A DNA stretch of 64,000 nucleotides from NCBI GenBank assembly GCA_017557425.1, contig JAFYYU010000004.1, forward strand, positions 186,001-250,000, given 5' to 3'. This document shows, in pieces, positions 7,640 to 15,335 of the stretch; the first letter of the stretch is position 1, and every line of letters starts with the position of its first letter. Below the pieces are notes generated by a model. The model was not told where the DNA came from and did no database searches. It worked only from the letters and a program-made list of their open reading frames with translations. The DNA is from Muribaculaceae bacterium (lineage in GTDB: Bacteria > Bacteroidota > Bacteroidia > Bacteroidales > Muribaculaceae). The translations under genes were made by a program, and so were the position numbers.

Positions 7640-8776
7640 ATGAAAGAGCAGATTCAAGAACAATTCAAGCAGCGCTTTGGAACTGATGGTGTCATCTATG
7701 CATCGGCAGGGCGTATTAACCTGATTGGTGAACACACCGACTATAACGGCGGTTTTGTGTTCCCCGGTGCCATCGATAAATATATCATGGCCGAAATCAA
7801 CATCAATGGCACTGACAAGGTGCGTGTTTTTAGTATGGACATGGATGCCTACTGCGAGTTTGGCCTGAACGAGGAAGACGCACCTCAAGAACAGTGGGCA
7901 CGCTATATCTTCGGCGTTTGCCGCGAGACCATCAAGCGTGGCGGCACGGTAAAGGGTTTTGATACGGTATTTGCCGGTAATGTGCCTCTTGGCGCCGGTC
8001 TTTCTTCTTCGGCAGCACTGGAGTCTTGCTTCGCCTTTGCCCTCAATGACTTGTTCAATGACAACAAGATCGACAAGTTTGAGCTGGCAAAGATCGGTCA
8101 GAGCACCGAGCATAACTATTGCGGCGTGAACTGTGGTATCATGGATCAGTTTGCCAGTGTGTTCGGCAAGAAAGACTGCCTGATGCGCCTCGATTGCCGC
8201 TCACTCGAACATGAATACTTCCCCTTCCATCCCGAAGGATACAAGGTGGTGCTGCTCAACAGCAAGGTGAAACACGAACTGGTGGATTCGCCCTACAATA
8301 AGCGCCGTGAATCTTGCGAGCGCGTCGCTGCCACGTTGGGCCTGGATACCCTCCGTGACGCAACCTACACCATGCTGGCTGACGTTCGCGACAAGGTGAG
8401 CGACGAGGATTACCGCCGTGCTCGCTTTGTCATTGGTGAGAAACAGCGCGTGCTTGACGTGTGCGATGCTCTGGAACGTGGAGACTACGAGACCGTGGGA
8501 CGCTGCATGTACGAGACCCACGACGGCCTCTCACGTGACTACGAGGTGAGCTGCGAGGAGCTGGACTACCTCAACGATGTGGCCCGCGAGTGCGGCGTGA
8601 CCGGATCTCGCATCATGGGTGGCGGCTTTGGCGGCTGTACCATCAACCTGGTCAAGGAAGACCGCTATGACAACTTTATTGCCACGGCCAAGGAGAAGTT
8701 TAATGCAAAATATGGACATGAGCCCGAGGTGATCAATGTCATCATCAGTGACGGTGCTCACAAAGTGATAGACTGA
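7640..8776 (+). CDS. galK: Galactokinase
   Basis: Phosphorylates galactose to galactose-1-phosphate, first kinase step of the Leloir pathway; GHMP kinase fold, cytoplasmic. The 378 residues carry the galactokinase signature GRINLIGEHTDYNGG at residues 25-39, the ATP-binding loop PLGAGLSSSAALE and the C-terminal GHMP motif MGGGFGGCTINL. It begins a tight operon: the stop codon is one nt from galM, which is followed by a sugar nucleotidyltransferase. galT and galE are not in the window. Confidence 0.96.
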   Translation: MKEQIQEQFKQRFGTDGVIYASAGRINLIGEHTDYNGGFVFPGAIDKYIMAEININGTDKVRVFSMDMDAYCEFGLNEEDAPQEQWARYIFGVCRETIKRGGTVKGFDTVFAGNVPLGAGLSSSAALESCFAFALNDLFNDNKIDKFELAKIGQSTEHNYCGVNCGIMDQFASVFGKKDCLMRLDCRSLEHEYFPFHPEGYKVVLLNSKVKHELVDSPYNKRRESCERVAATLGLDTLRDATYTMLADVRDKVSDEDYRRARFVIGEKQRVLDVCDALERGDYETVGRCMYETHDGLSRDYEVSCEELDYLNDVARECGVTGSRIMGGGFGGCTINLVKEDRYDNFIATAKEKFNAKYGHEPEVINVIISDGAHKVID

Positions 8777-8777
8777 T

Positions 8778-9830
8778 ATGAAAAGTATCCGTATTGACAC
8801 CCACGAGACCGAGCGTGGCGAAATCACCACCTATGAACTCATCAACGCAAGCGGGGCCAGTGTAAAACTGTCCTCGCTTGGGGCCGGCATCCTGGAAATC
8901 AAGGTTCCCGACCGTGACGGCAATCTGGCCGACGTGGTATTGGGCTACAAGGATTTGAATGACTATTTCTTTGACGGTCCCTGCGCCGGAAAGGTGCCTG
9001 GACGCTTTGCCAACCGCATCTGCAAGGGACAGTTCGAACTTGACGGCAACGCTTACCAGCTGAACTGCAATCATCAGGGCAAACACCACCTGCACGGTGG
9101 CAACGTGGGTTTCCAGAACAAGATTTGGGACTGCGAGATGGAAGGTGACACCGTTGTCTTTACCCTTGAAAGTCCTGATGGCGACGAGAACTATCCCGGT
9201 TGCCTCAATGCCCGTGTGGCCTATAGCTGGAGCGATGACAATGTGCTCAAAATCGTGATTGGCGCAGTGACTGATGCTCCCACCGTTCTCAACCTGACCA
9301 ACCACACCTATTTTAATATGGCAGGCGAGGACAAGGAGGGAACAGCACTCAACCAGGTGCTGCAGTTCAACTGCTCGCGCTATCTGGTAACCGATGAGGA
9401 TATCATCCCCACGGGCGAAATGGCTCCTGTCGAGGGCACACCGATGGATTTCACCCAGCCTAAGGTGGTAGGCCGTGACATCAAGCAGGATTTCCCCGCC
9501 TTGAACATCGGCAAGGGTTATGACAGTTGCTGGATTATCGATGGCTATGAGGACGGCGACATGCATCTGGCTGCCGTGCTCTGTGACGAGGCATCAGGAC
9601 GCAAACTCGAGATCAGCACCGACCAGCCCGCCGCCCAGCTTTATACCGGCAACTGGCTGGAGGGCTGCCCCCTGAGCAAGAGCGGCAAACCCTATCACGA
9701 CTACGACGGCGTGGCTATCGAGTGCCAGGGTATGCCTGACGCTCCCAACCACGACAATTTCGCATCACAGGTCCTGCGCCCCGATGAGGAATACCGCCGC
9801 ACTATCATCTTTGACTTCAAAACACTTTAA
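8778..9830 (+). CDS. galM: Aldose 1-epimerase (galactose mutarotase)
   Basis: Interconverts alpha and beta anomers of galactose so that galK can use them. The 350 residues show the mutarotase features: GKVPGRFANRI near residue 75, the HHLHGG substrate histidine region, NLTNHTYFNM (catalytic His) and the QLYTGNWL stretch. No signal peptide is seen, so it is cytoplasmic. It starts two nt after galK and is surely co-transcribed with it. The last gene of the unit follows after a 25-nt low-complexity spacer. Confidence 0.94.
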   Translation: MKSIRIDTHETERGEITTYELINASGASVKLSSLGAGILEIKVPDRDGNLADVVLGYKDLNDYFFDGPCAGKVPGRFANRICKGQFELDGNAYQLNCNHQGKHHLHGGNVGFQNKIWDCEMEGDTVVFTLESPDGDENYPGCLNARVAYSWSDDNVLKIVIGAVTDAPTVLNLTNHTYFNMAGEDKEGTALNQVLQFNCSRYLVTDEDIIPTGEMAPVEGTPMDFTQPKVVGRDIKQDFPALNIGKGYDSCWIIDGYEDGDMHLAAVLCDEASGRKLEISTDQPAAQLYTGNWLEGCPLSKSGKPYHDYDGVAIECQGMPDAPNHDNFASQVLRPDEEYRRTIIFDFKTL

Positions 9831-9855
9831 ACTAACAACTAAGAACAAACAACTA
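9831..9855 (+). repeat. AACTAAGAAC-type low-complexity spacer
   Basis: The whole spacer from the galM stop to the next ATG is built from CTAAC/CTAAGAAC-like units (ACTAACAACTAAGAAC and so on) and ends ACTA-ATG. It shares the 10-mer AACTAAGAAC and the ACTA-ATG junction with the spacer before the biotin carrier gene (31563). Confidence 0.55.
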
Positions 9856-10761
9856 ATGAAACCCACATTATTTGTACTTGCTGCTGGCATGGGCAGCCGT
9901 TACGGCGGCCTCAAGCAGCTTGACGGTCTGGGCCCTCACGGCGAGACCATCATGGACTATTCGATTTATGACGCTATAAAGAGCGGTTTCGGCAAAGTGG
10001 TCTTTGTGATTCGAAAAGACTTCGAGGCCGACTTCCGCGAGAAGATTTTATCCAAATACGAGGGACACATCCCTGTGGAACTGGTCTTCCAGGGATTGAA
10101 AGACCTGCCTGAGGGCTTTACCTGCCCTGAAGAGCGAGTGAAGCCTTGGGGCACCAACCATGCATTGCTTATGGGCAAGGACGTTATCAACGAACCTTTT
10201 GCCATCATTAATGCTGATGACTACTACGGCCGCAACAGCTTTGAGGTCATGGCCGATGAGCTCTCATCACTGCCTAAGGACAGTAAGGGACATTACAGCA
10301 TGGTGGGCTTTAAGGTGGGAAACACATTGAGCGAGAGCGGAACCGTGGCTCGTGGCGTGTGTGAGACCCGTGACGGACTGCTTACAGGCGTTGTTGAGCG
10401 CACCAGCATTGGCTATGACGCCGACCACAACATCGCATTTACCGACGAGAACGGCGACGTGCAGCATCTGGCTTTCGATACTCCCGTATCGATGAATTTC
10501 TGGGGTTTTACTCCCGACTACTTCGAGCACAGCGAGAAATGCTTTGTTGACTTCCTCAAGGAGAATATCGACAAGCCCAAAGCCGAGTTCTTCATCCCAA
10601 CCGTTGTCAACGAAATGGTCAATGAAGGCTCTGCACAAGTCAAGGTCCTCACCACCGAGAGCAAGTGGTTTGGCGTGACCTACGCTGCCGACCGCCAGGG
10701 CGTAGTGGACAAGTTCGCCGAGCTACACACCACAGGTGTCTATCCCGATAAGATGTTCTAA
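9856..10761 (+). CDS. Sugar-phosphate nucleotidyltransferase family protein
   Basis: 301 residues, GT-A fold nucleotidyltransferase. The N-terminal LFVLAAGMGSRYGG is the nucleotide-binding signature, and AIINADDYYGRNSFEVM carries the metal-binding aspartate region. Close relatives are annotated as NDP-sugar pyrophosphorylases (glucose-1-phosphate thymidylyl- or uridylyltransferase-like), but exact substrates are unproven. Third gene of the galK operon, which suggests it activates galactose-1-phosphate or glucose-1-phosphate to a UDP-sugar in place of galT (inference). ATG at 9856 gives the standard N-terminus; the longer frame overlaps galM. Confidence 0.8.
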   Translation: MKPTLFVLAAGMGSRYGGLKQLDGLGPHGETIMDYSIYDAIKSGFGKVVFVIRKDFEADFREKILSKYEGHIPVELVFQGLKDLPEGFTCPEERVKPWGTNHALLMGKDVINEPFAIINADDYYGRNSFEVMADELSSLPKDSKGHYSMVGFKVGNTLSESGTVARGVCETRDGLLTGVVERTSIGYDADHNIAFTDENGDVQHLAFDTPVSMNFWGFTPDYFEHSEKCFVDFLKENIDKPKAEFFIPTVVNEMVNEGSAQVKVLTTESKWFGVTYAADRQGVVDKFAELHTTGVYPDKMF

Positions 10762-10786
10762 CAGCACTTGTCGTACAGTTCGGTAC

Positions 10787-10805
10787 TCATCGGCATCGCC
10801 GATGA
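10787..10805. other. Perfect short hairpin after the nucleotidyltransferase
   Basis: TCATCGGC, loop ATC, GCCGATGA: 8 bp without mismatch, 25 nt after the stop codon and ahead of the terminator at 10821. It could protect the mRNA 3' end. Confidence 0.45.
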
Positions 10806-10820
10806 CAAGCACAGTACAAA

Positions 10821-10856
10821 ATCCCGAGAGACATTTTGCGTTCTCTCGGGATTTTT
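10821..10856 (+). terminator. Terminator of the galK operon
   Basis: A perfect 11-bp stem ATCCCGAGAGA (10821-10831) / TCTCTCGGGAT (10842-10852), then TTTT. The -33 box of the next gene lies inside the loop (10835-10838). Confidence 0.85.
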
Positions 10857-10866
10857 CGTATTTTTG
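10835..10866 (+). promoter_or_regulatory. Promoter of the DUF3667 gene, embedded in the upstream terminator
   Basis: -33 TTTG (10835-10838), exactly 20 nt, -7 TATTTTTG (10859-10866). The -33 box is in the loop of the galK-operon terminator. The predicted transcription start (about 10870-10872) coincides with the GTG start codon at 10871. Confidence 0.75.
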
Positions 10867-10870
10867 CAGC

Positions 10871-12448
10871 GTGAAAAAGTCTGAAAAGCAAAATACGAAG
10901 AAAAACGTCAAAAAGAACACTTGGCGACGCAAAGTCAAGGCATTTTATTTGCGCTTGGATCGTCGTCTGCGTGAAAGAAACATAGACCCCGTTAACGATG
11001 AGACGGTTCGCGTTTGCCCAAATTGCGGCAAAGGGTTTAATGGTCGTTTTTGCCCCCAGTGTGGGCAGGATGCTTCGTGGAAGACCTTCTCGTGGAAACA
11101 GGAGAGCCTCAACGTGCTTAACTATCTGGGTTTATGTAAAGATGCAATCTCCAATAACCTCAAAAAAACCAAAAGCCCTAAGCCAATAAAAAAGAAACCC
11201 GTCAAGAAGAACACATGGAAGCGCAAACTTAAAGCATTGGACTTGCGGATCAGTCGCCGGCAGCGCGATAGATTCGTGCGAACGATTGCCGATGAAACGG
11301 TGCGCATCTGTTCCAACTGTGGGGAGCAATATAAAGGTCGCTATTGCCCGCAGTGCGGACAAGCAGGAGCTTGGGACCGCTATTCCTGGCGGAGGGTTAT
11401 TTTGAACTTCCTTGACATTTGGGGCTTGGGCAACCGCCCTATGTTCCGTACGGTGCAAGAACTCTTTTGGCGACCTGGCTACATGGTACGCGACTACCTG
11501 CGTGGGCATCGGCAACTCTACTTCCCTCCATTCAAGTTGCTCGCTGTCTCGATAGCATTGATGCTGTTTGTCAATTTCCTGACCGGCAATGAAAACGAAT
11601 CGGTGATCGGCACGTTGGTCGAAGCCTTACAATTGAAAAAGATTGATTCTACACCGACGATCAATGCCATAGCGCAAGGATTGGTTGGTATTGGTCAATT
11701 TTTGACAGACCATCCGCTCTATGAAGTCTTGATAATGGTTCTTTTTATGGTTTGTTGCATCCGTGTGGCTTTCCGTCGGGCGGGGGATTACAATTTTGTC
11801 GAGACCTTTATCTTCATGGTATTTGTGTTCTGTCAGATTTTCATCTTTAGATTTTTTTCCACTCCCATCGAAAGCCTTTATAATTTAGTTGAAAACCAGC
11901 TGTTAATGAATAAGACACTGACCTCGTCACCGTTTTGGGCGAGCATAGGCGGCCTAGTATCGATCGTTGCTGGTCTTATATCATCGGCTTTTAATTTCTT
12001 CATGGCCTTCCTTTATGTTTGCGATTTTCGGCAGTTCTACGGCTTATCTTGGAAATCGACAATAATGCGAATGGTCTATGCATTTTTTGTTGCATTTGCG
12101 GCAATTGGTGTTCTGATCGTCATTGGTACAATAATCTACCAAAAAGGAGTTGAGATAGGCATTTGTTCAGCATTTCTGGTGTTATTGTTTATCGTAGTTT
12201 ACACCTTTGTCAGCAATTACTTGCACAAAAACAAGTTGGTGGTTAACAAGTTCATCTATCATATAAGCAAATGGCCTTCAAGCTTGTTGCTGGTGGCAAC
12301 ACCATTAATCTCTTCTTTAGCGAGCAAGGAAATCTGTGGTTACAATAATGTTTGGATAATTGCATCGACTGCCTTGGTTTGCAGTGCGTTCGCAGCTTCC
12401 ATTGCCTTCTTGCCTTCGTACTTATATAAGAAATACCACCGTTCCTGA
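10871..12448 (+). CDS. DUF3667-like membrane protein with duplicated zinc ribbon
   Basis: About 525 residues. The N-terminal half holds two copies of a module (KKNTW...KVKA, then ETVRVC/ETVRIC) whose core is CPNC-8-CPQC in copy 1 and CSNC-8-CPQC in copy 2, each a four-cysteine zinc ribbon. The copies are offset by 294 bp (98 codons). The second runs into the typical DUF3667 continuation (FWRPGYMVRDYLRGHRQLYFPPFKLL), then seven or eight membrane segments to the C-terminus. Function is unknown. GTG 10871 is chosen because the promoter ends 4 nt before it; upstream in-frame codons lie in the preceding terminator and gene. The mRNA is then nearly leaderless. Confidence 0.75.
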   Translation: MKKSEKQNTKKNVKKNTWRRKVKAFYLRLDRRLRERNIDPVNDETVRVCPNCGKGFNGRFCPQCGQDASWKTFSWKQESLNVLNYLGLCKDAISNNLKKTKSPKPIKKKPVKKNTWKRKLKALDLRISRRQRDRFVRTIADETVRICSNCGEQYKGRYCPQCGQAGAWDRYSWRRVILNFLDIWGLGNRPMFRTVQELFWRPGYMVRDYLRGHRQLYFPPFKLLAVSIALMLFVNFLTGNENESVIGTLVEALQLKKIDSTPTINAIAQGLVGIGQFLTDHPLYEVLIMVLFMVCCIRVAFRRAGDYNFVETFIFMVFVFCQIFIFRFFSTPIESLYNLVENQLLMNKTLTSSPFWASIGGLVSIVAGLISSAFNFFMAFLYVCDFRQFYGLSWKSTIMRMVYAFFVAFAAIGVLIVIGTIIYQKGVEIGICSAFLVLLFIVVYTFVSNYLHKNKLVVNKFIYHISKWPSSLLLVATPLISSLASKEICGYNNVWIIASTALVCSAFAASIAFLPSYLYKKYHRS

Positions 12449-12490
12449 ATTGGCGCGGCTATTTTAAGTATACGCAGTGAGAATACAATT

Positions 12491-12530
12491 ATCCGTGAAC
12501 TGTCCGTCATCCGACGAATAGCTCACGGAT
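12491..12530. terminator. Possible bidirectional terminator between convergent genes
   Basis: ATCCGTGAACT (12491-12501) pairs with AGCTCACGGAT (12520-12530) with one mismatch and an 18-nt loop. It lies between two convergent stop codons (12448 and 12547). T-runs are weak on both sides. Confidence 0.45.
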
Positions 12531-12546
12531 CATGTTATGTGGGTTT

Positions 12547-13065
12547 TTACTTGCGCAACAAGTGGTTGAGTATCAGCCAACCGCCAATGGCTTGCAGGGC
12601 CATTCCAGGCCATCCCAGTTTCCAGTCCTGTAGCGCACTGGCAAGGCTTCCCGTCATTGCCCATTCGATGAGTCCGCCAATCAGTTGGTAGCCCAGCACA
12701 ACTCCGATGAGTGCCAACAGCGACGCGCCTTTGCTCTTGTTGGCCATCCATGAGGCAGCACAGGCAAGCAGCACGCCCTTGATCATGATGATGGGCAATG
12801 CGGCTGCGGGAGGCATGCCGAACAGTGCCGAGTTTACCAGCGGTGACAGCACAGCGGTCAACAGACCTACGCGCAGGCCGTATTTATAGGCGGCAATCAG
12901 CGTGAAGAAATAGATGGGCAACAGCATCAGGCCACCTTGCGGAAACAGGTGGCAGAGCTGAGGCAACACGATATTGCCTACAATGAACAACAAGGCGAAT
13001 ATATAGGTACGCATCTCGCGCCAGCCGAATGAATATAATCTGATAGTTGTAGCGTTACTTCCCAT
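12547..13065 (-). CDS. ECF transporter S-component-like membrane protein
   Basis: 172 residues with about five or six membrane segments (FALLFIVGNIVLPQLCHLF, LMLLPIYFFTLIAAYKYGL, LLTAVLSPLVNSALFGM, LPIIMIKGVLLACAASWM, ALIGVVLGYQLIGGLI, then a C-terminal helix). Size and layout fit the substrate-binding S components of energy-coupling factor vitamin transporters. No EcfA/EcfT genes lie nearby, and the substrate cannot be read from the sequence; no riboswitch was recognised upstream. It has its own promoter (13096-13126). Confidence 0.55.
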   Translation of the reverse strand: MGSNATTIRLYSFGWREMRTYIFALLFIVGNIVLPQLCHLFPQGGLMLLPIYFFTLIAAYKYGLRVGLLTAVLSPLVNSALFGMPPAAALPIIMIKGVLLACAASWMANKSKGASLLALIGVVLGYQLIGGLIEWAMTGSLASALQDWKLGWPGMALQAIGGWLILNHLLRK

Positions 13066-13095
13066 TTTTTAGATATGTTTTGATTGTTCTTGAGG

Positions 13096-13126
13096 CAAAG
13101 GTAAGGTGTTTTTTTTACACTGACAA
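13096..13126 (-). promoter_or_regulatory. Promoter of the ECF S-like gene
   Basis: On the minus strand: TTG (13124-13126), 20 nt, TACCTTTG (13096-13103), about 30 nt upstream of the start codon. Confidence 0.65.
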
Positions 13127-13199
13127 GCAAAATCAGTCATGTTTCAAGAACGAACTGCAATTTTTATTGAAAAAAAGACTGAATCCGCATGTTTTTTAT

Positions 13200-13207
13200 T
13201 ACCTTTG
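13200..13207 (+). promoter_or_regulatory. -7 box for the subtilase-ruvA-sprA gene string
   Basis: TACCTTTG, 73 nt upstream of the first subtilase ATG. No -33 TTTG at the usual spacing. It is the only such box seen before this co-directional set. Confidence 0.4.
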
Positions 13208-13280
13208 TGGTTTGAAAGTATTTAGACCCCAGTTATTGGGGGTATGGTTTGTTGAAATAAGGCTTTAATCCATTTGGAAT

Positions 13281-15320
13281 ATGAAAAAGAATCTAATGTG
13301 CCTGGTGTTCGCCTGGCTGCTGATGGGTATGGTGTGCCCACGCGCTATGATGGCCCAGACCGGCAACAGTTATTACGAGGCATTCATTGAAGTGAACAGC
13401 TCGCTCAGTGAATTCTCGCTTTACCAGTTACGACAGGCTGGCGTGTTAATCACTGGCCGCTACGACGGCTTCATGACGGCGCGCATCAATGCAGGCGTGG
13501 ACCCGTTTACTCTGCTCAATATCGAGGGCGTGGATTATGTAACCAAAGCTTTGACGCTTCTTACCAGTAGCGATACCGCGCGTTACATGTCAAACGTAGC
13601 ACCTGCTCATCTAGGTGAAGGGTTGGACGGCACTTACACCGGAAGTGGGATCATCGTGGGAATTATAGACTGTGGTTTCGACTTTAATCACATCAACTTT
13701 TTGAATCAAAACGGGGTATCGCGTGTTAAGGCTGTGTATCTCCCCTTGGACACCACCAACAATCCACCTATCGTTAACTTGGTCCGTTTGCCAGGTAGTG
13801 CCTATGAGCTTCCAAGTGAAATCTCTAGGCTTACAACCGACGACGATGCGAGTACCCATGGCACATTAACCGCAGGCCTCGCCGCAGGTGGATACAGGGA
13901 TAACGGTTGGTATGGCATGGCTCCCGATGCCGATATCGTGCTGTGCGGTATGCCCGAAGGCGAATTAAACGATGTCAGGGTAGCTAACTGCGTGAGCTAT
14001 ATATTTGATTATGCGCGCCGCCAGTCGAAACCCTGTGTTATCTCTATGAGTCTGTGTTCCAATGTGGGATCTCACGATGGCACATCCTACCTGAATCGTT
14101 TGTGTGAACAACTTACGGGACCGGGCCGCGTGATTGTGACCTCTGCAGGCAATGACGGAGCCTATAACGTGACGGCACACCGCTCCATTGTTAACTCGCG
14201 TGATACTGTCTTCACGTTGCTGAACGGTTTCCGCGGCTCCGTTGACTATTCAGGCTATGTCAACGCTAGGAGTAATGCCAAGAAACCATTTAATACCCGT
14301 ATAATTGTGACCAATACTGTTACGGGCGAAATTATGTACCGCTCGCGTGCCATCGGTGCCACGTCAAGTGGTGTACTCGCTTATATCTCGACTGAGACTG
14401 ACTCTGTGCTGGCGCGTTACTTCACTGGCGATGTGGAGATTATCGGATCTATTGAGGCCAATGGTAAACCTAACTCGATGTGTCAGGTTAACATGCGCTC
14501 CAAGAGTCGTAACTATTGTCTTGGCTTCCAATACTTTTCGCCGTCTGCCAATGAACTTGCCATCTTTACATCAAAATATGCATATATCGATAACCATGGT
14601 TTCTCTTGGGCTGAAAAAGGCTCGTCAAATGGTTCTATCAGCGATATTGCAACAACCGATAGCGTGATTTCGGTGGGCTCATACAATAGTAGGCAGACAG
14701 TTCCTCTAAGGGACGGCTCAACCTATTTCCGCCCCAACAGCACGCCTGGTTTCCTTTCGTCGTTCTCTTCCTATGGCCCTGACGAAAACGGCGTCTCGCG
14801 TCCTGACATCTGCGCTCCGGGCAGCGTGCTGGTATCTTCAGCTAACCGATATTTTGTGAATCCTCCCAATATTCAGTATTGGCAGCCGTCGGCCTGGGTA
14901 AACGGAGTTGAATACACCTACTCACCCGACTTAGGCACATCGATGTCTGCCCCCATTGTTGCAGGCGCTATTGCCCTGTGGTTACAGGCTGATCCCAACC
15001 TGTCAGTGAATGATGTGCGTGAAATCCTTAAGTACTCTGCACGCCAGGATGAATATGTCCGTCCTGCTGACCGCCAGAAGTGGGGTGCCGGCAAACTTGA
15101 TGCCTATGCAGGTCTGCTCCATGTATTGAAACTCGACGAAATCGTTGGTGACGTAAACGGTGACCGTGAGGTGAATATCGCCGACATCAATGCTGTGATT
15201 AGCATTATCCTGGGCGAAGAGGCTTCTTCCGATTATCTAAGGCGGGCTGACGTGAACAAAGATGATGAAATCAATATCAGTGACGTGAACAGGATTATTG
15301 AAATCATCCTGAATAGCTAA
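13281..15320 (+). CDS. Secreted subtilisin-like (S8) protease with dockerin repeats, copy 1
   Basis: 679 residues: signal peptide (1-25, ending MMAQ), a short propeptide-like region, then an S8 catalytic domain with Asp130 (GIIDCGFDFNH), His193 (STHGTLTAG) and Ser554 (GTSMSAPIVAG). The long spacing between His and Ser reflects an inserted beta-rich region. Residues 622-679 are two EF-hand-like dockerin type I repeats (GDVNGDREVNIADINAVI and ADVNKDDEINISDVNRII). All three catalytic residues are present, so it should be active outside the cytoplasm. The next gene is a paralogue 15 nt downstream. Confidence 0.88.
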   Translation: MKKNLMCLVFAWLLMGMVCPRAMMAQTGNSYYEAFIEVNSSLSEFSLYQLRQAGVLITGRYDGFMTARINAGVDPFTLLNIEGVDYVTKALTLLTSSDTARYMSNVAPAHLGEGLDGTYTGSGIIVGIIDCGFDFNHINFLNQNGVSRVKAVYLPLDTTNNPPIVNLVRLPGSAYELPSEISRLTTDDDASTHGTLTAGLAAGGYRDNGWYGMAPDADIVLCGMPEGELNDVRVANCVSYIFDYARRQSKPCVISMSLCSNVGSHDGTSYLNRLCEQLTGPGRVIVTSAGNDGAYNVTAHRSIVNSRDTVFTLLNGFRGSVDYSGYVNARSNAKKPFNTRIIVTNTVTGEIMYRSRAIGATSSGVLAYISTETDSVLARYFTGDVEIIGSIEANGKPNSMCQVNMRSKSRNYCLGFQYFSPSANELAIFTSKYAYIDNHGFSWAEKGSSNGSISDIATTDSVISVGSYNSRQTVPLRDGSTYFRPNSTPGFLSSFSSYGPDENGVSRPDICAPGSVLVSSANRYFVNPPNIQYWQPSAWVNGVEYTYSPDLGTSMSAPIVAGAIALWLQADPNLSVNDVREILKYSARQDEYVRPADRQKWGAGKLDAYAGLLHVLKLDEIVGDVNGDREVNIADINAVISIILGEEASSDYLRRADVNKDDEINISDVNRIIEIILNS

Positions 15321-15335
15321 GTAGGGTTCATCTTG

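Noticed and set aside
10736..10870. An N-terminal extension of the DUF3667 protein starting inside the nucleotidyltransferase gene
   Set aside because: It would translate the terminator hairpin and the promoter, and the peptide is low quality. GTG 10871 fits better.
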